A stretch of 64,000 nucleotides of DNA, taken from Curtobacterium flaccumfaciens pv. betae. Its GTDB lineage: Bacteria; Actinomycetota; Actinomycetes; Actinomycetales; Microbacteriaceae. Positions 24,404-33,747 of this stretch are shown here, piece after piece (the stretch's first letter is position 1; every line of letters starts with the position of its first letter). The DNA is taken from contig NZ_JAPJDC010000001.1 in assembly GCF_026241855.1 (NCBI RefSeq), positions 1,798,001 through 1,862,000 on the forward strand, written 5' to 3'. A program made the translations under genes and the position numbers. The notes beneath the pieces are model-generated. The model was not told the DNA's origin, searched no databases, and saw only the letters and a list, made by a program, of their open reading frames with translations.

Positions 24404-25786
24404 GTGAACGACGACCCCGATGCCGCCATCGCCCAGCACGTCCACGACGCCTGGGACGGTTCCCTGCGCCTGGTGCACATCACGATCTCGGACGAGGACG
24501 GTGACGCCTACCCCGGGCAGGACGTCGACCGGTGGGTGATCGACGTCCGCGTCCCGATCACCGACGAAGACGAGACCGAGGCGGTCTCCGTCGCCGAGGT
24601 CACCGCGTTCACGAGCCGTGCACCCGAGTCGCTCGAGGCACTGGTGCTCGGCTACCAGGTCTCCGACGTCGCCGGGTCCTTCGCGTCCGCCGTCGCCGCG
24701 CAGGACGCGACGGAGGAGACGTTCTTCTCGCTGCAGACCCACGCCGCCGAGATGCTCGGCAAGCCCGACCTGCTCGCCGTCGACCGGCTCACGGTCCGTC
24801 CCGCGTACCGGGGGCTGCCCGGACTGGTGCCGGCGATCGTCGACGCCGTCCGCCACGGACCGGCCGGGCGCACCGCTTCGTGGGTGCTCACGGACCCGAC
24901 GGTGTGGGACGTGCCGTTCGGTGAGGACGACCGGTCAGCCGGCGCGTTCGTGCAGTGGGCCGACACCGCGGTGCTCACCTCGATGAACGCCGCGCCGGAC
25001 GACCTGGAACGCCTGTCGCTCGTGCCGCCGGCCGGTGGCATCGTGATGGGGTCCCGGTCGGACGAGGTGCACCTCGGCGACGCGATCGACCACGCGATGA
25101 CGCAACCGGCGATCGCGGTGCCGTTCGACCTGCCGCCGAAGCTCCCCGCCAGCATCTGGGCCGCCGCGCCCGAGGACGTCCACGGCGTGCACCCGGACGA
25201 GACCACGGGGTCGATCACGGTGGAGACGCACGACGAACAGCTCGAGGTCGTCGGTTCGCCCGGCACCGCACCGCAGCTCGTGGGGATCTCGGCCTCGGCC
25301 GACGCCGCGACCCAGGAGTGGCTCCGCACCGTGCACCAGCGCTGGTGGCAGTACGAGCCGGACCTGCACGCCCGCATCCACGACGTCGTCGACGAGTACC
25401 TGTCCACCGGGCACATCGAGTCGGCGTCGGACGAGCTCGCCGGGCACCTGCACGCCCCCGACCTGCCGCCGTACCGGACGGAGTGGCCGGGCACCGGCAC
25501 CGTCCTGCTCGAGGAGCTCGGCGAGGACACCGAGCCCATCGTCTTCGACGCCGTGCTCGAGGACGGCACCCGGCACGAGCACATCGGCGTGGTCGTCGTG
25601 CACGAGTCCGGACACGTCCGTGCGTTCCTGCACGACGAGTGGGAGCCCGGGTTCCCGGCCGCGGAGGCCGCGGTCGCGCACCTCATCGGCCTGGGTGCCG
25701 GCGAGTTCTTCGCGGACGCCCTGCACGACGAGCTGTCCGCGGGTGTCGAGCACGCGATCCTGACGGGTGACGTCCGCGGCCACTGA
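24404..25786 (+). CDS. Hypothetical acidic protein, 460 aa
   Basis: A soluble, strongly acidic protein without signal peptide or membrane segment. It has several regular alpha/beta stretches (LRLVHITISDEDGDAY, AFVQWADTAVLTSMN, TVHQRWWQYEPDLHARIHDV) and a C-terminal region with VVVVHESGHVRAFLHDEW. No family was recognised; HESGH recalls half of a metalloprotease HExxH motif but does not match it. The GTG start follows a TACCGT box at leaderless spacing. Monocistronic. Confidence 0.65.
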   Translation: MNDDPDAAIAQHVHDAWDGSLRLVHITISDEDGDAYPGQDVDRWVIDVRVPITDEDETEAVSVAEVTAFTSRAPESLEALVLGYQVSDVAGSFASAVAAQDATEETFFSLQTHAAEMLGKPDLLAVDRLTVRPAYRGLPGLVPAIVDAVRHGPAGRTASWVLTDPTVWDVPFGEDDRSAGAFVQWADTAVLTSMNAAPDDLERLSLVPPAGGIVMGSRSDEVHLGDAIDHAMTQPAIAVPFDLPPKLPASIWAAAPEDVHGVHPDETTGSITVETHDEQLEVVGSPGTAPQLVGISASADAATQEWLRTVHQRWWQYEPDLHARIHDVVDEYLSTGHIESASDELAGHLHAPDLPPYRTEWPGTGTVLLEELGEDTEPIVFDAVLEDGTRHEHIGVVVVHESGHVRAFLHDEWEPGFPAAEAAVAHLIGLGAGEFFADALHDELSAGVEHAILTGDVRGH

Positions 25787-25870
25787 CGGCCCGGCGCACC
25801 CGGCACACGGCCCAGCGCACTCGGCCAACCCGGCGCACCCGGATCGGTCAGCCCAGCCGGACCCGCCGGT

Positions 25871-26077
25871 TCAGACCGGGCGGTAGATCGCGATCGGCGG
25901 GGTGCCGTCGTCGCCCGCGTCGTGGGCGTCGCCCGTCGCGAGCCAGGTGCGGCCCTCGTGCTCGATCGTGGTCGGCAGGTCGCCGTGCACCAGGATCCGG
26001 ATCGCGGGGGCGTCGCCGTCGACCAGGTCGACGCCGTGGGCCTCGGTCCCGCCGGGATTGTCGTGCACGTAGCTCAT
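25871..26077 (-). CDS. Small hypothetical protein, 68 aa
   Basis: A short acidic protein (MSYVHDNPGGTEAHGVDLVD...) with beta-type hydrophobic spacing (AIRILVHGDLPTTIEHEGRTWLAT). No family was recognised. The ATG at 26077 has no convincing ribosome-binding site. It is accepted because codon bias is good and the termini fall neatly between neighbouring genes. Confidence 0.5.
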   Translation of the reverse strand: MSYVHDNPGGTEAHGVDLVDGDAPAIRILVHGDLPTTIEHEGRTWLATGDAHDAGDDGTPPIAIYRPV

Positions 26078-26210
26078 GGTCCGATCGAACTCCGTCGACC
26101 TGACGGACGGCCCGCGCCGCGCCGGACACGCCCGGAACCTTCACCGGAACCGGTGATGCCGCCCGTCATCGGGTAGAGTCATCTCCGCACGGCCAGCACG
26201 GCCTGTGAAT

Positions 26211-26282
26211 GCGGATGTGGCGCAGTGGTAGCGCATCACCTTGCCAAGGTGAGGGTCGCGAGTTCGAATCTCGTCATCCGCT
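26211..26282 (+). tRNA. tRNA-Gly(GCC), copy 2
   Basis: Identical over 72 bases to the gene at 7342. TAGAGT at 26174-26179 is a likely -10, about 32 bp upstream. Confidence 0.95.
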
Positions 26283-26297
26283 CAGAACAGGAAGACC

Positions 26298-26333
26298 GGA
26301 ACCCCCGTCGCTCGGAAGAGCGGTGGGGGTTCC
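26298..26333 (+). terminator. Hairpin terminator after tRNA-Gly
   Basis: GGAACCCCCGTCGCTC pairs with GAGCGGTGGGGGTTCC around a short loop. Between it and 26566 no gene was seen. Confidence 0.75.
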
Positions 26334-26566
26334 GTCGTTGCGGGGCGTCGGAGCACCGAAGGCGTGGGAGCCCAGCGGGCGCAGGCTTCGGGTACCCGCG
26401 CCCACCGGGCGCGGAGGCGACCCTGCCCCCACTGGCACGCGCCGGGTGGGTGGCCCGGCGCAGTTCCGAGGATGTATCCGGAGCCGTCCCCCGTTCGGGT
26501 GGGAACCGGATCCAGGGTTGCGGGAACCCGCAAGGAACCCGCACGACCCGCCGTTGGAGCCTTGCG

Positions 26567-26836
26567 CTACTCGATGCCGTCCGGTATCGACGCCGACATC
26601 GTGCGGGCGCCGGGCAACCCCACCCACCGCCGGGCTCCGGACTCGACGACCGTGACGAGCACCGTGTCGCACCCTCGGCAGCGCGCCACCGACCCCATCG
26701 CGGAGCGGTGGACGGTGGTCTGCCCGAGCACCCCGAGCGAACCGCACCCGGCGCAGCGCAGGGCGACCACGGTCGGTTCGGGTCCCAGGCTGTCGGCCAG
26801 CGTCCCCGCCAGCGCGTTGCCGTCCACGACGACCAT
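26567..26836 (-). CDS. DUF6510-like zinc-ribbon protein
   Basis: An 89-aa protein with two Cys pairs, CAGCGSLG and CRGCDTVL, spaced like a zinc ribbon. It matches the small actinobacterial family that accompanies ferredoxin-reductase-like genes (DUF6510, from memory). Its ATG overlaps the stop of the reductase gene (TGATG), making it the third gene of a coupled redox operon. Role unknown. Confidence 0.7.
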   Translation of the reverse strand: MVVVDGNALAGTLADSLGPEPTVVALRCAGCGSLGVLGQTTVHRSAMGSVARCRGCDTVLVTVVESGARRWVGLPGARTMSASIPDGIE

Positions 26837-27627
26837 CAGTTGCCCCCGAACCGTTCGGCACGGACGTCACTCGTGTCGTGCCCGAGCTCGGTGAGCCAGC
26901 GCAGCACCTGCTCGACGAACGGCGTCGACCCGCACACGTAGACCAGGGCACCCGCGTCCGGCGGGAACACCGCGGCAGCGAGCGCGTCCCGCGTCAGCCG
27001 ACCGGCCGGCACGGACGAGCCTGGAGGCGCGGTGCGGCTGTACACGTGGGTCACCTCGAGCGGTGCGCGGCTCGCGAGCGCCTGGTCGAGTTCCGCACGG
27101 AAGAACACGTCGTCCGGTGTGCGGACGGCCGCGAGGAGCCGGAAGGGCGCCAGGTCGTCCGCCTCGGCGTGGGCGGTCACCATCGCGACGAGCGGCACGA
27201 TGCCGGAGCCGCCGGCGATGAGCTGCACCGGACGGGTGGACTCACCCGGCCGCCAGACGAACCAGCCGCCCAAGGGGCCGTGGACCTCGAGCGCATCGCC
27301 GACCTCGACGGCGTCGACGAGGAACGGGGAGACCTCGCCGCCGTCCACCCGGTCGACCGCGAGCACGACGTCGGTCGCGGGGCCGGCCGACGCGATGGAG
27401 TACGAGCGCTGTGCCTGGTAGCCGTCCTCGGCGGTCAGCCGCAGGTCCAGGTGCTGCCCGGGGTCGTTGCCCGGCCAGGTGGGGACGTCGAGGACGATCC
27501 GGCGCGCGTTCGTCGTCTCGCGGCCGACGGACGCGACGGTGGCGGCGTGCCAGGCCGGCCGCCTGCGCGTGGCGGGACGAGCGACGGGGGTGATCCGTGC
27601 CTCCAGGCCGGTGTCGGGGAGCGTCAC
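26836..27627 (-). CDS. FAD/NAD(P)H ferredoxin-reductase-type oxidoreductase
   Basis: A 263-aa flavoprotein reductase. The FAD-binding barrel shows QRSYSIAS, the RxYS motif, near residue 85. The nicotinamide domain shows LIAGGSGIVPLVAM and, near the C-terminus, YVCGSTPFVEQVL. No 2Fe-2S domain is present. GTG 27627 overlaps the stop of the sulfite-oxidase-like gene (GTGA), so it probably supplies electrons to that molybdoenzyme. Confidence 0.85.
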   Translation of the reverse strand: MTLPDTGLEARITPVARPATRRRPAWHAATVASVGRETTNARRIVLDVPTWPGNDPGQHLDLRLTAEDGYQAQRSYSIASAGPATDVVLAVDRVDGGEVSPFLVDAVEVGDALEVHGPLGGWFVWRPGESTRPVQLIAGGSGIVPLVAMVTAHAEADDLAPFRLLAAVRTPDDVFFRAELDQALASRAPLEVTHVYSRTAPPGSSVPAGRLTRDALAAAVFPPDAGALVYVCGSTPFVEQVLRWLTELGHDTSDVRAERFGGN

Positions 27628-28217
27628 CAGTACCGCTCTTCCTTCCACGGGTCGCCGTGCAGGTTGTAGCCCGCGTTCTCCCAGAAGCCGGGTTCGTCGT
27701 CGGACTGCATGACGATGCCGCGCACCCACTTGGCGCTCTTCCAGAAGTACAGGTGGGGCACCAGCAGGCGGGCGGGCCCGCCGTGCTCGGGCGTCAGGGG
27801 CTCGCCGTCGGCCTCGAACGCGATCCAGGACTTGCCGTCGAGCAGCTCGTCGAGCGGGACGTTGGTCGTGTACCCGCCGTAGCTGTGCACCATGCAGTAG
27901 TCGAGTTCGGTCTCGACGTCCTCGAACAGGCGGTCGAGCGGGACACCCCGCCACGGCATGTCGAGCTTGGTCCAGTGCGTGACGCAGTGGATGTCGACGG
28001 TGACGTCCTCGACGCCGAGCGCGTGCACCTCGTCCCAGGTCCACTGGTGCAGGCCGGACTCGGTGCGGATCGAGAAGGCCCAGTCGGTCGGCTCGATGTC
28101 GGGCGTCGCTCCGGCGGACAGGACGGGCCAGTCGCGGACCAGGGTCTGACCGGGCGGGATGCGGGTGTCGTCGCGGTCGTCGCGTCGACCGCCGAACCCG
28201 CGGGTGAACGTGGCCAT
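27624..28217 (-). CDS. Sulfite-oxidase-like molybdopterin oxidoreductase
   Basis: A 197-aa single-domain protein of the oxidoreductase molybdopterin-binding family, related to the MsrP catalytic subunit and YuiH-type proteins. The Mo-ligand Cys lies in VDIHCVTHWTKLD, and DYCMVHSYGGYTTNVPL and GGPARLLVPHLYFWKSAKW are typical. No Tat or Sec signal is seen, so it is probably cytoplasmic. ATG 28217 has GAGGAGG upstream. It is first of three coupled genes (oxidase, reductase, zinc ribbon). Confidence 0.85.
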   Translation of the reverse strand: MATFTRGFGGRRDDRDDTRIPPGQTLVRDWPVLSAGATPDIEPTDWAFSIRTESGLHQWTWDEVHALGVEDVTVDIHCVTHWTKLDMPWRGVPLDRLFEDVETELDYCMVHSYGGYTTNVPLDELLDGKSWIAFEADGEPLTPEHGGPARLLVPHLYFWKSAKWVRGIVMQSDDEPGFWENAGYNLHGDPWKEERYW

Positions 28218-28390
28218 GGTCCTCCTCGGGGACGTCGGTGCGTTCCCGATCATGCCGCGAACCGGGCGCGCCCGTGTAACGGGTTGGTAAACGTTCCACG
28301 TGTGGACGGAACGGTCGTGCGCGGCGGCGGATCGGCGCGGGCTCGCCGATCGGGTCGGACGCGGTGGTGACCCGCGCGGCGGGAGCGGGC

Positions 28391-28432
28391 TTGGGGGATC
28401 GGCCCGGGACCTCTATCGTTCACCGGAACGAT
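28391..28432 (+). promoter_or_regulatory. Promoter with perfect palindromic operator for the ABC/hydrolase operon
   Basis: TTGGGG at 28391 and TATCGT at 28414 are 17 bp apart and form a plausible -35/-10 pair. The perfect inverted repeat ATCGTTC-ACCG-GAACGAT (28415-28432) overlaps the -10 and start region. The last gene of the operon encodes a TetR regulator, its most likely ligand. Confidence 0.6.
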
Positions 28433-28452
28433 TACAGGAGGGGTCACCCCGA

Positions 28453-30054
28453 ATGCAGCCCATCGTCCCCGAACCCCGAGGCGCCCACGGTCCGAGCCGT
28501 CGGGCGCTCATCACCGGCGCCGCCGGTCTGGCCGGCCTCGGCCTGCTCACCTTCGCCGGATGCAGCTCCGGCGCGTCCGCCGGCACCCCCACGATCCCCG
28601 AGGCGGCGGCCACCGGCGTCGCCCGTCGGGGCGGACGCCTGCGCATCGCGCGGCCCGCCGCCTCCGCCGCCGAGACCCTCGACTCCGCGAGCTCGCTGTC
28701 GGCCTACGAGTACCTCGGCGCGCTGTACAACCGGCTCGTCAAGCTCGACCAGCAGGGCACCCCGGTGCCGGACCTGGCTGAGGAGTGGTCCGCGAACGCC
28801 GACGGCACCGAGTGGACCTTCGCGCTCCGCCGGGGCGTGGTCTTCCACGACGGGTCCCGGTTCACCGCCGACGACGCCATCGCCAGCATCCGGCACATCC
28901 TCGACGAGAAGACCGGCAGCCCGCAGGCCGGGGTGCTCGGCGAGGTCATGGACGCCGACTCGATGCGCGCCGTCGACCCGTACACGCTGCGCTTCTCGCT
29001 GACGAAGCCGAACGCCGAGTTCCCGTCGCTGCTCACCGCCTACCAGTGCTACATCGTGCCGGCCGACGCCATCGCCGACATCGGCCGCACCGGGATCGGG
29101 ACGGGGCCGTTCCGGCTGTCGTCGTTCACCCCCGCCGGTGCGGGCAGCGTCGAGGCGTTCCCGGACCACTTCGCCGGCCACCCGGCGCTCGACGGCATCG
29201 ACTTCTACTCGATCCAGGACACCACCGCGCGGGTGAACGCCCTGCTCGCCGGGCAGATCGACCTCATCTCGCAGACGAACCTGGACTTCGCGACCGCCCG
29301 GGTGGTGTCGGCGTCCGACCACGCCACCGTCGCCCGGTCGAAGAACGCCCAGTGGTACACGATCCCGATGCTCGCCACGAGCGACGAGTTCAGCGACCCG
29401 CGGGTGCGCCAGGCGATGAAGCTCGCCTACGACCCCCGGAAGATCGTCGACACGGCGCTGCAGGGCACCGGTTCGGCAGGCTGGGACAACCCCGTGCCGC
29501 CGCAGCTCGCCGCGTTCGTCGACGACCACCGCGAGTACGACCCGGACAAGGCCCGGGCGCTGCTCAAGCAGGCCGGGCGTGCGGACTTCCGCGCCGCGAT
29601 CTACACGTCGAGCTACGAGTCGGTGTTCACCCCGATGGCCGTCGCCTACCGGGACGCCGTCGCCGATGCGGGCATCCGTCTGACCGTCCGCAACGCCAGC
29701 TCGGACTCGTACTACACGCAGATCTGGATGCAGAAGCCGCTCATGGTGAGCTACTGGTTCACGGGGCGGCCGATCGACCAGCTGCTCAACCAGATCTTCC
29801 GCTCGGGGTCGTCGTACAACGAGAGCGCCTGGTCGAACGAGACCTTCGACGGGCTGCTCGACGACGCCCGCGCCGAGATGGACGACGCCAAGCGGCTCAC
29901 CCTGTACCAGGACGCCCAGCGGCTCGTCGTCGAGGACGGTGCCGACATGACGCCGATGTTCGGCGACCGGCTCGTGGGGTTGTCCCGCGACGTCGTGAAC
30001 TACTCGGAGTACGGCTTCGAGTTCGACTACCTGCGGATCGGACTGCGCCGATGA
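28453..30054 (+). CDS. ABC transporter substrate-binding lipoprotein (peptide/nickel type)
   Basis: A 533-aa extracellular binding protein of the DppA/OppA class (SBP family 5). The N-terminus has Arg-Arg and a hydrophobic core ending in LLTFAGCSS, a lipobox whose Cys would be lipidated; SRRALITGAAG suggests Tat export. The family pattern LAEEWSANADGTEWTFALRRGVVFHDG follows. ATG 28453 has AGGAGGGG nine bases upstream. It is first in a coupled operon with two permeases, a double ATPase, a hydrolase and a TetR regulator, so it captures a substrate that the hydrolase then cleaves. Confidence 0.9.
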   Translation: MQPIVPEPRGAHGPSRRALITGAAGLAGLGLLTFAGCSSGASAGTPTIPEAAATGVARRGGRLRIARPAASAAETLDSASSLSAYEYLGALYNRLVKLDQQGTPVPDLAEEWSANADGTEWTFALRRGVVFHDGSRFTADDAIASIRHILDEKTGSPQAGVLGEVMDADSMRAVDPYTLRFSLTKPNAEFPSLLTAYQCYIVPADAIADIGRTGIGTGPFRLSSFTPAGAGSVEAFPDHFAGHPALDGIDFYSIQDTTARVNALLAGQIDLISQTNLDFATARVVSASDHATVARSKNAQWYTIPMLATSDEFSDPRVRQAMKLAYDPRKIVDTALQGTGSAGWDNPVPPQLAAFVDDHREYDPDKARALLKQAGRADFRAAIYTSSYESVFTPMAVAYRDAVADAGIRLTVRNASSDSYYTQIWMQKPLMVSYWFTGRPIDQLLNQIFRSGSSYNESAWSNETFDGLLDDARAEMDDAKRLTLYQDAQRLVVEDGADMTPMFGDRLVGLSRDVVNYSEYGFEFDYLRIGLRR

Positions 30055-31079
30055 CGACCACGAACACGCCGTCGGACGTCCTCGTCCCCGTCCTCCGCCG
30101 CGTCGGCATCGCCGTGCTGACCGTGGTGCTCGCCTCGCTCTTCGTGTTCCTCGCGGTGCAGGCGCTCCCCGGCGACGTCGCCCAGCAGCTGCTCGGGCAG
30201 AACGCCACCCCCGACGCCGTCAAGCAGCTGCGCGAGACCCTCGGCCTCGACCAGAACGTCTGGCTCCGCTACCTGCAGTGGCTCGGCGGCGCGGTGCACG
30301 GCGACTTCGGCACCTCGCTCGTCAGCGGCGAACCGGTCGCCCCGACGCTGTTCACGGCCTTCCGGAACAGCATGCTCATCGCCGTGCCCGCGATGCTCGT
30401 CGGCGTCACGGTGTCCCTGACGCTCGGGGTCGTCGCCGGTGTCCGCCGCGGCCGTCCGAGCGACAAGGTGATCTCGATCGTCAGCCTGGTCGTGATGAGC
30501 GTGCCGGAGTTCATGGTCGCCACCGTCCTGGTGCTGCTGTTCGCGATCGGCCTGCCGGTCTTCCCCGCCGTCGTGCTGCGGGGGAGCGACGCCACCGTCG
30601 CCGAGCTGCTGCCCACCATCTGGCTGCCGATCATCGTGCTGACCCTCGCGATGGCCGCCTACATCGTGCGGACGGCCCGCTCGTCGACCATCGACGTGAT
30701 GGCGTCGGAGTTCGTCACGACAGCCGAGCTCAAGGGCCTGACGATGCGCCGGGTGGTGTGGAAGCACGCGGTCCCGAGCGCCCTGCTCCCGACGCTGAAC
30801 GTCGTCGCGCTCAACGTCGCGTGGCTGCTCGGCGGTGTCGTGGTGGTCGAGAACGTCTTCAACTACCCGGGGATGGGCAAGCTCATGCTCGAGTCGGTCT
30901 TCAACCGCGACCTGCCCACCATCGAGGCGATCGCCCTGCTGAGCGCCCTGATCTACGTCGTGTGCAACCTGGCCGCCGACCTCGTCGCGCTCGCACTCGA
31001 CCCGAAGCTGCGGACCCGCCAGCGACGACCGCGCACGCGCACCCGCAGCGCCCGCAGCACCAGGAAGGCCGCCGCATGA
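30051..31079 (+). CDS. ABC permease, DppB type
   Basis: A 342-aa inner-membrane permease with six hydrophobic segments. The family's N-terminal signature (ALPGDVAQQLLGQNATPDAV... then LGLDQNVWLRYLQWL) and the EAA-loop region (AELKGLTMRRVVWKHAVPSA) are present. The ATG overlaps the lipoprotein stop (ATGA). The C-terminus is unusually basic (RTRQRRPRTRTRSARST). It pairs with the next permease. Confidence 0.9.
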   Translation: MTTTNTPSDVLVPVLRRVGIAVLTVVLASLFVFLAVQALPGDVAQQLLGQNATPDAVKQLRETLGLDQNVWLRYLQWLGGAVHGDFGTSLVSGEPVAPTLFTAFRNSMLIAVPAMLVGVTVSLTLGVVAGVRRGRPSDKVISIVSLVVMSVPEFMVATVLVLLFAIGLPVFPAVVLRGSDATVAELLPTIWLPIIVLTLAMAAYIVRTARSSTIDVMASEFVTTAELKGLTMRRVVWKHAVPSALLPTLNVVALNVAWLLGGVVVVENVFNYPGMGKLMLESVFNRDLPTIEAIALLSALIYVVCNLAADLVALALDPKLRTRQRRPRTRTRSARSTRKAAA

Positions 31080-31963
31080 CCGCCACCGCACCCCGCCGCC
31101 GCGTCGGACGCGACGTGCTCGCCGGCGCGCTCGCACCCCTGCGCGGGTCGACGGCGCTGAGCATCGGCCTCGGCCTCATCGCCCTGCACGTCGTCCTCGC
31201 CCTGCTCGCGCCGGTCATCGCCGGGCACGACCCGGTCGCCACGAACGCCGGCGACGTGCTCGCCGGTCCGACGTGGACGCACTGGCTCGGCACCGACCAG
31301 TACGGGCGTGACGTCCTCTCCCGCACCCTGAACGGCGGCCGGTACGCGCTTTCCGTGACCTTCCTCGCCACCACGATCGCCGTGGCGGTCGGCACCGTGC
31401 TCGGGTGCGTCACGGCCTACGCCGACAACTGGTTCGACGAGGTCGTCATGCGCGTCGTCGACGCCCTGCTCAGCGTGCCGTCGATCCTCGCGCTCCTGGT
31501 CGTCGTGACGGTCTTCGACGCCGGCCTCTGGGTCATCGTCCTCGCCGTCACGGTCGTCTACGCCCCTGCGGTGACCCGTGTCGTCAGCGGCGCCGCCCGC
31601 ACCGTGATCACGCAGGACTACGTCACCGCGGCCCGCGCCCGGGGCGAGCGGCCGCTGTCGATCGTGTTCCGCGAGATCCTGCCGAACGTGCTCGACGTCG
31701 TGCTCGTCGAGTACGCGATGCGGGCCTCGTGGATCGTGCTGCTCGTCGCGTCGCTGTCCTTCCTGGGCTTCGGCGCGAACCCACCGACCCCGGACTGGGG
31801 CCTGATGGTGCAGGAGAACCGCACCGCGCTCACCGTGGTGCCGCTCGGCACACTCGCCCCGATCGTGGCACTCGCCACGCTGGTGATCGGACTGAACCTC
31901 GCGGCCGACGGCCTGAGCAAGTCGCTCGGTGTCGACCGTGCGAAGCAGGGAGTCAGCGCATGA
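31076..31963 (+). CDS. ABC permease, DppC type
   Basis: A 295-aa permease. GTDQYGRDVLSRTLNGGR is the DppC/OppC hallmark, and AARARGERPLSIVFREILPN is the EAA loop that contacts the ATPase. About six hydrophobic segments are visible. The start overlaps the previous stop by ATGA, and its own stop overlaps the ATPase start. Confidence 0.9.
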   Translation: MTATAPRRRVGRDVLAGALAPLRGSTALSIGLGLIALHVVLALLAPVIAGHDPVATNAGDVLAGPTWTHWLGTDQYGRDVLSRTLNGGRYALSVTFLATTIAVAVGTVLGCVTAYADNWFDEVVMRVVDALLSVPSILALLVVVTVFDAGLWVIVLAVTVVYAPAVTRVVSGAARTVITQDYVTAARARGERPLSIVFREILPNVLDVVLVEYAMRASWIVLLVASLSFLGFGANPPTPDWGLMVQENRTALTVVPLGTLAPIVALATLVIGLNLAADGLSKSLGVDRAKQGVSA

Positions 31964-33747
31964 CCCGCACCGACACCGGCACGACGTCCGCCGCGACGAC
32001 GACCGTGCCCGACGCGATCGTCCGCGTCGACGACCTGTCCATCTCGTACGCCGCCGGCAAGCGGCGCGTCCCCGTCGTCCGGGGCGTCTCGTTCGCGATC
32101 GAGGCCGGTCGCACCCTGGGCCTGGTCGGCGAGTCCGGCAGCGGCAAGTCGACCGTCGCGCGGACGCTCCTCGCACACCTACGGGCCGGGTCGGCGATCG
32201 ACGGCGGGACGGTCCGCGTCGACGGCGCCGACGTCTTCGCCCTGTCGCCGGCCGGCCGCCGGGCGCTCCGCGGCGGCACCGCCTCGGTCGTCGCCCAGAA
32301 CGCCGGGCAGGCACTCACCCCGTCGATGCGCGTCGGCGAGCAGATCCGCGAGGCCCTCCGCGCCCACGGCGAGCCCGACGGCCCCGAACGCGTCGCCGAG
32401 CTGGTCCGGCTGGTCCGGCTGCCGGACCCCGACGCGATCGTCCGTCGGTACCCGCACCAGTTGTCCGGCGGCCAGCAGCAGCGCATCGCCATCGCGATGG
32501 CCGTCGCCGCCCGGCCGCGCGTGCTCGTCCTCGACGAACCGACCACCGCCCTCGACGTCGTCACCCAGGCCGCGGTCCTCGACCTGGTCGCCGACCTCGG
32601 TCGGCAGCTCGGCATGGCCGTCCTGCTCGTCAGCCACGACCTCGGGGTGGTGTCCGCCATGGCGGACGAGATCGCCGTGATGCGCGACGGCGAGGTCGTC
32701 GAGCACGCCGCCACGGCGGCGCTCTTCGCCGCTCCGCAGCACGAGTACACGCGCGCCCTGCTGGCCGCGGTGCCGGACGGGCGACGGCCTGGAGGGACGG
32801 ATCGCGACGCCCTGGACGCGACCGTCCCCGGGACGGTCGGCTCCCCGGCGACCCGCACCGCGCCTCCCGAGCGTGCAGCCCGCCCCGTGGTGGCCGCTGA
32901 CGACCTGGTGATCCGCTACGGCCGCGGCCTGCCGGCCGCCGTCGACGGCGTCTCGTTCACGATCGCCGCGCACGAGACGCTCGCCGTCGTCGGCGAGTCC
33001 GGCAGCGGCAAGTCGACGCTCGCGACGGCGCTGGCCGGCCTGGTGCCGGCCGAGTCGGGGACGTTCACGTACGACGACGGCACGACCCGCGGCGACCTGC
33101 GCGAGCCGATCGCCGGTCGCGCGCCCGACCTGCGGCGCGCCGTGCAGCTCGTGTTCCAGAACGCGGACACGTCGCTCAACCCGCGGCGCACCGTGGGTGC
33201 AGCCGTCGCGCGGCCGCTCCGGCTGTTCAGCGGCTCGTCCTCGCGCGAGCGCGTGGGCGCCCTGCTCAGCCAGGTCGGGCTCGGGCCGGAGTTCGCCGAC
33301 CGCCTGCCCGCGCAGCTGTCCGGTGGGCAGCGCCAGCGCGTCGGGATCGCGCGCGCACTCGCGGCCGAGCCGTCGCTCGTGATCGCCGACGAGATCACCA
33401 CCGCGCTCGACGTGCAGGTGCAGGCGGGGATCCTCGCCCTGCTGGCCGACCTGCAGCGCGAGCGCGGCCTCGCCTGCCTGTTCATCAGCCACGACCTCGC
33501 CGTGGTGCGGGGCGTGGCGGACCGGGTCGCGGTGATGACCGGTGGCCGGATCGTCGAGATCGGACCGACCGAGCGGGTGTTCACCGGCCCGAACCACCCG
33601 TACACGTCGACGCTGCTCGCGGCGACCCTCGAACCCGGCAGCACGACCCTGCCCGACGTCGGTGACGGGGTGCCGCGCTGGCGGCACGCCGACGGCTGGA
33701 CCGACCACGGCGACGGACACCGCACCCGCAACTGGGAGGACGCATGA
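31960..33747 (+). CDS. Fused double ABC ATPase (DppD-DppF type)
   Basis: A 595-aa protein with two complete nucleotide-binding domains in one chain. Domain 1 has GESGSGKST, LSGGQQQR and VLVLDEPTTALD; domain 2 has GESGSGKST, LSGGQRQR and LVIADEITTALD. Each has the switch His in SHDL. The linker (about residues 275-305) is low-complexity. Its DNA contains a perfect 19-bp palindrome and a 21-bp piece identical to the intergenic repeat at 656-676. It energises uptake through the two permeases. Confidence 0.9.
   Translation: MTRTDTGTTSAATTTVPDAIVRVDDLSISYAAGKRRVPVVRGVSFAIEAGRTLGLVGESGSGKSTVARTLLAHLRAGSAIDGGTVRVDGADVFALSPAGRRALRGGTASVVAQNAGQALTPSMRVGEQIREALRAHGEPDGPERVAELVRLVRLPDPDAIVRRYPHQLSGGQQQRIAIAMAVAARPRVLVLDEPTTALDVVTQAAVLDLVADLGRQLGMAVLLVSHDLGVVSAMADEIAVMRDGEVVEHAATAALFAAPQHEYTRALLAAVPDGRRPGGTDRDALDATVPGTVGSPATRTAPPERAARPVVAADDLVIRYGRGLPAAVDGVSFTIAAHETLAVVGESGSGKSTLATALAGLVPAESGTFTYDDGTTRGDLREPIAGRAPDLRRAVQLVFQNADTSLNPRRTVGAAVARPLRLFSGSSSRERVGALLSQVGLGPEFADRLPAQLSGGQRQRVGIARALAAEPSLVIADEITTALDVQVQAGILALLADLQRERGLACLFISHDLAVVRGVADRVAVMTGGRIVEIGPTERVFTGPNHPYTSTLLAATLEPGSTTLPDVGDGVPRWRHADGWTDHGDGHRTRNWEDA
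32820..32870. repeat. Repeat-family fragment inside the ATPase linker
   Basis: 32820-32838 is a perfect palindrome with nine-base arms GACCGTCCC/GGGACGGTC. 32850-32870 is identical over 21 bases to 656-676 in the first array (core CCCGCACCGCGCCTCCC). The reading frame is kept. Confidence 0.65.

Noticed and set aside
24404-25786. A zinc metalloprotease because of HESGH
   Set aside because: The motif lacks the HExxH spacing, and no third ligand or protease fold was seen.
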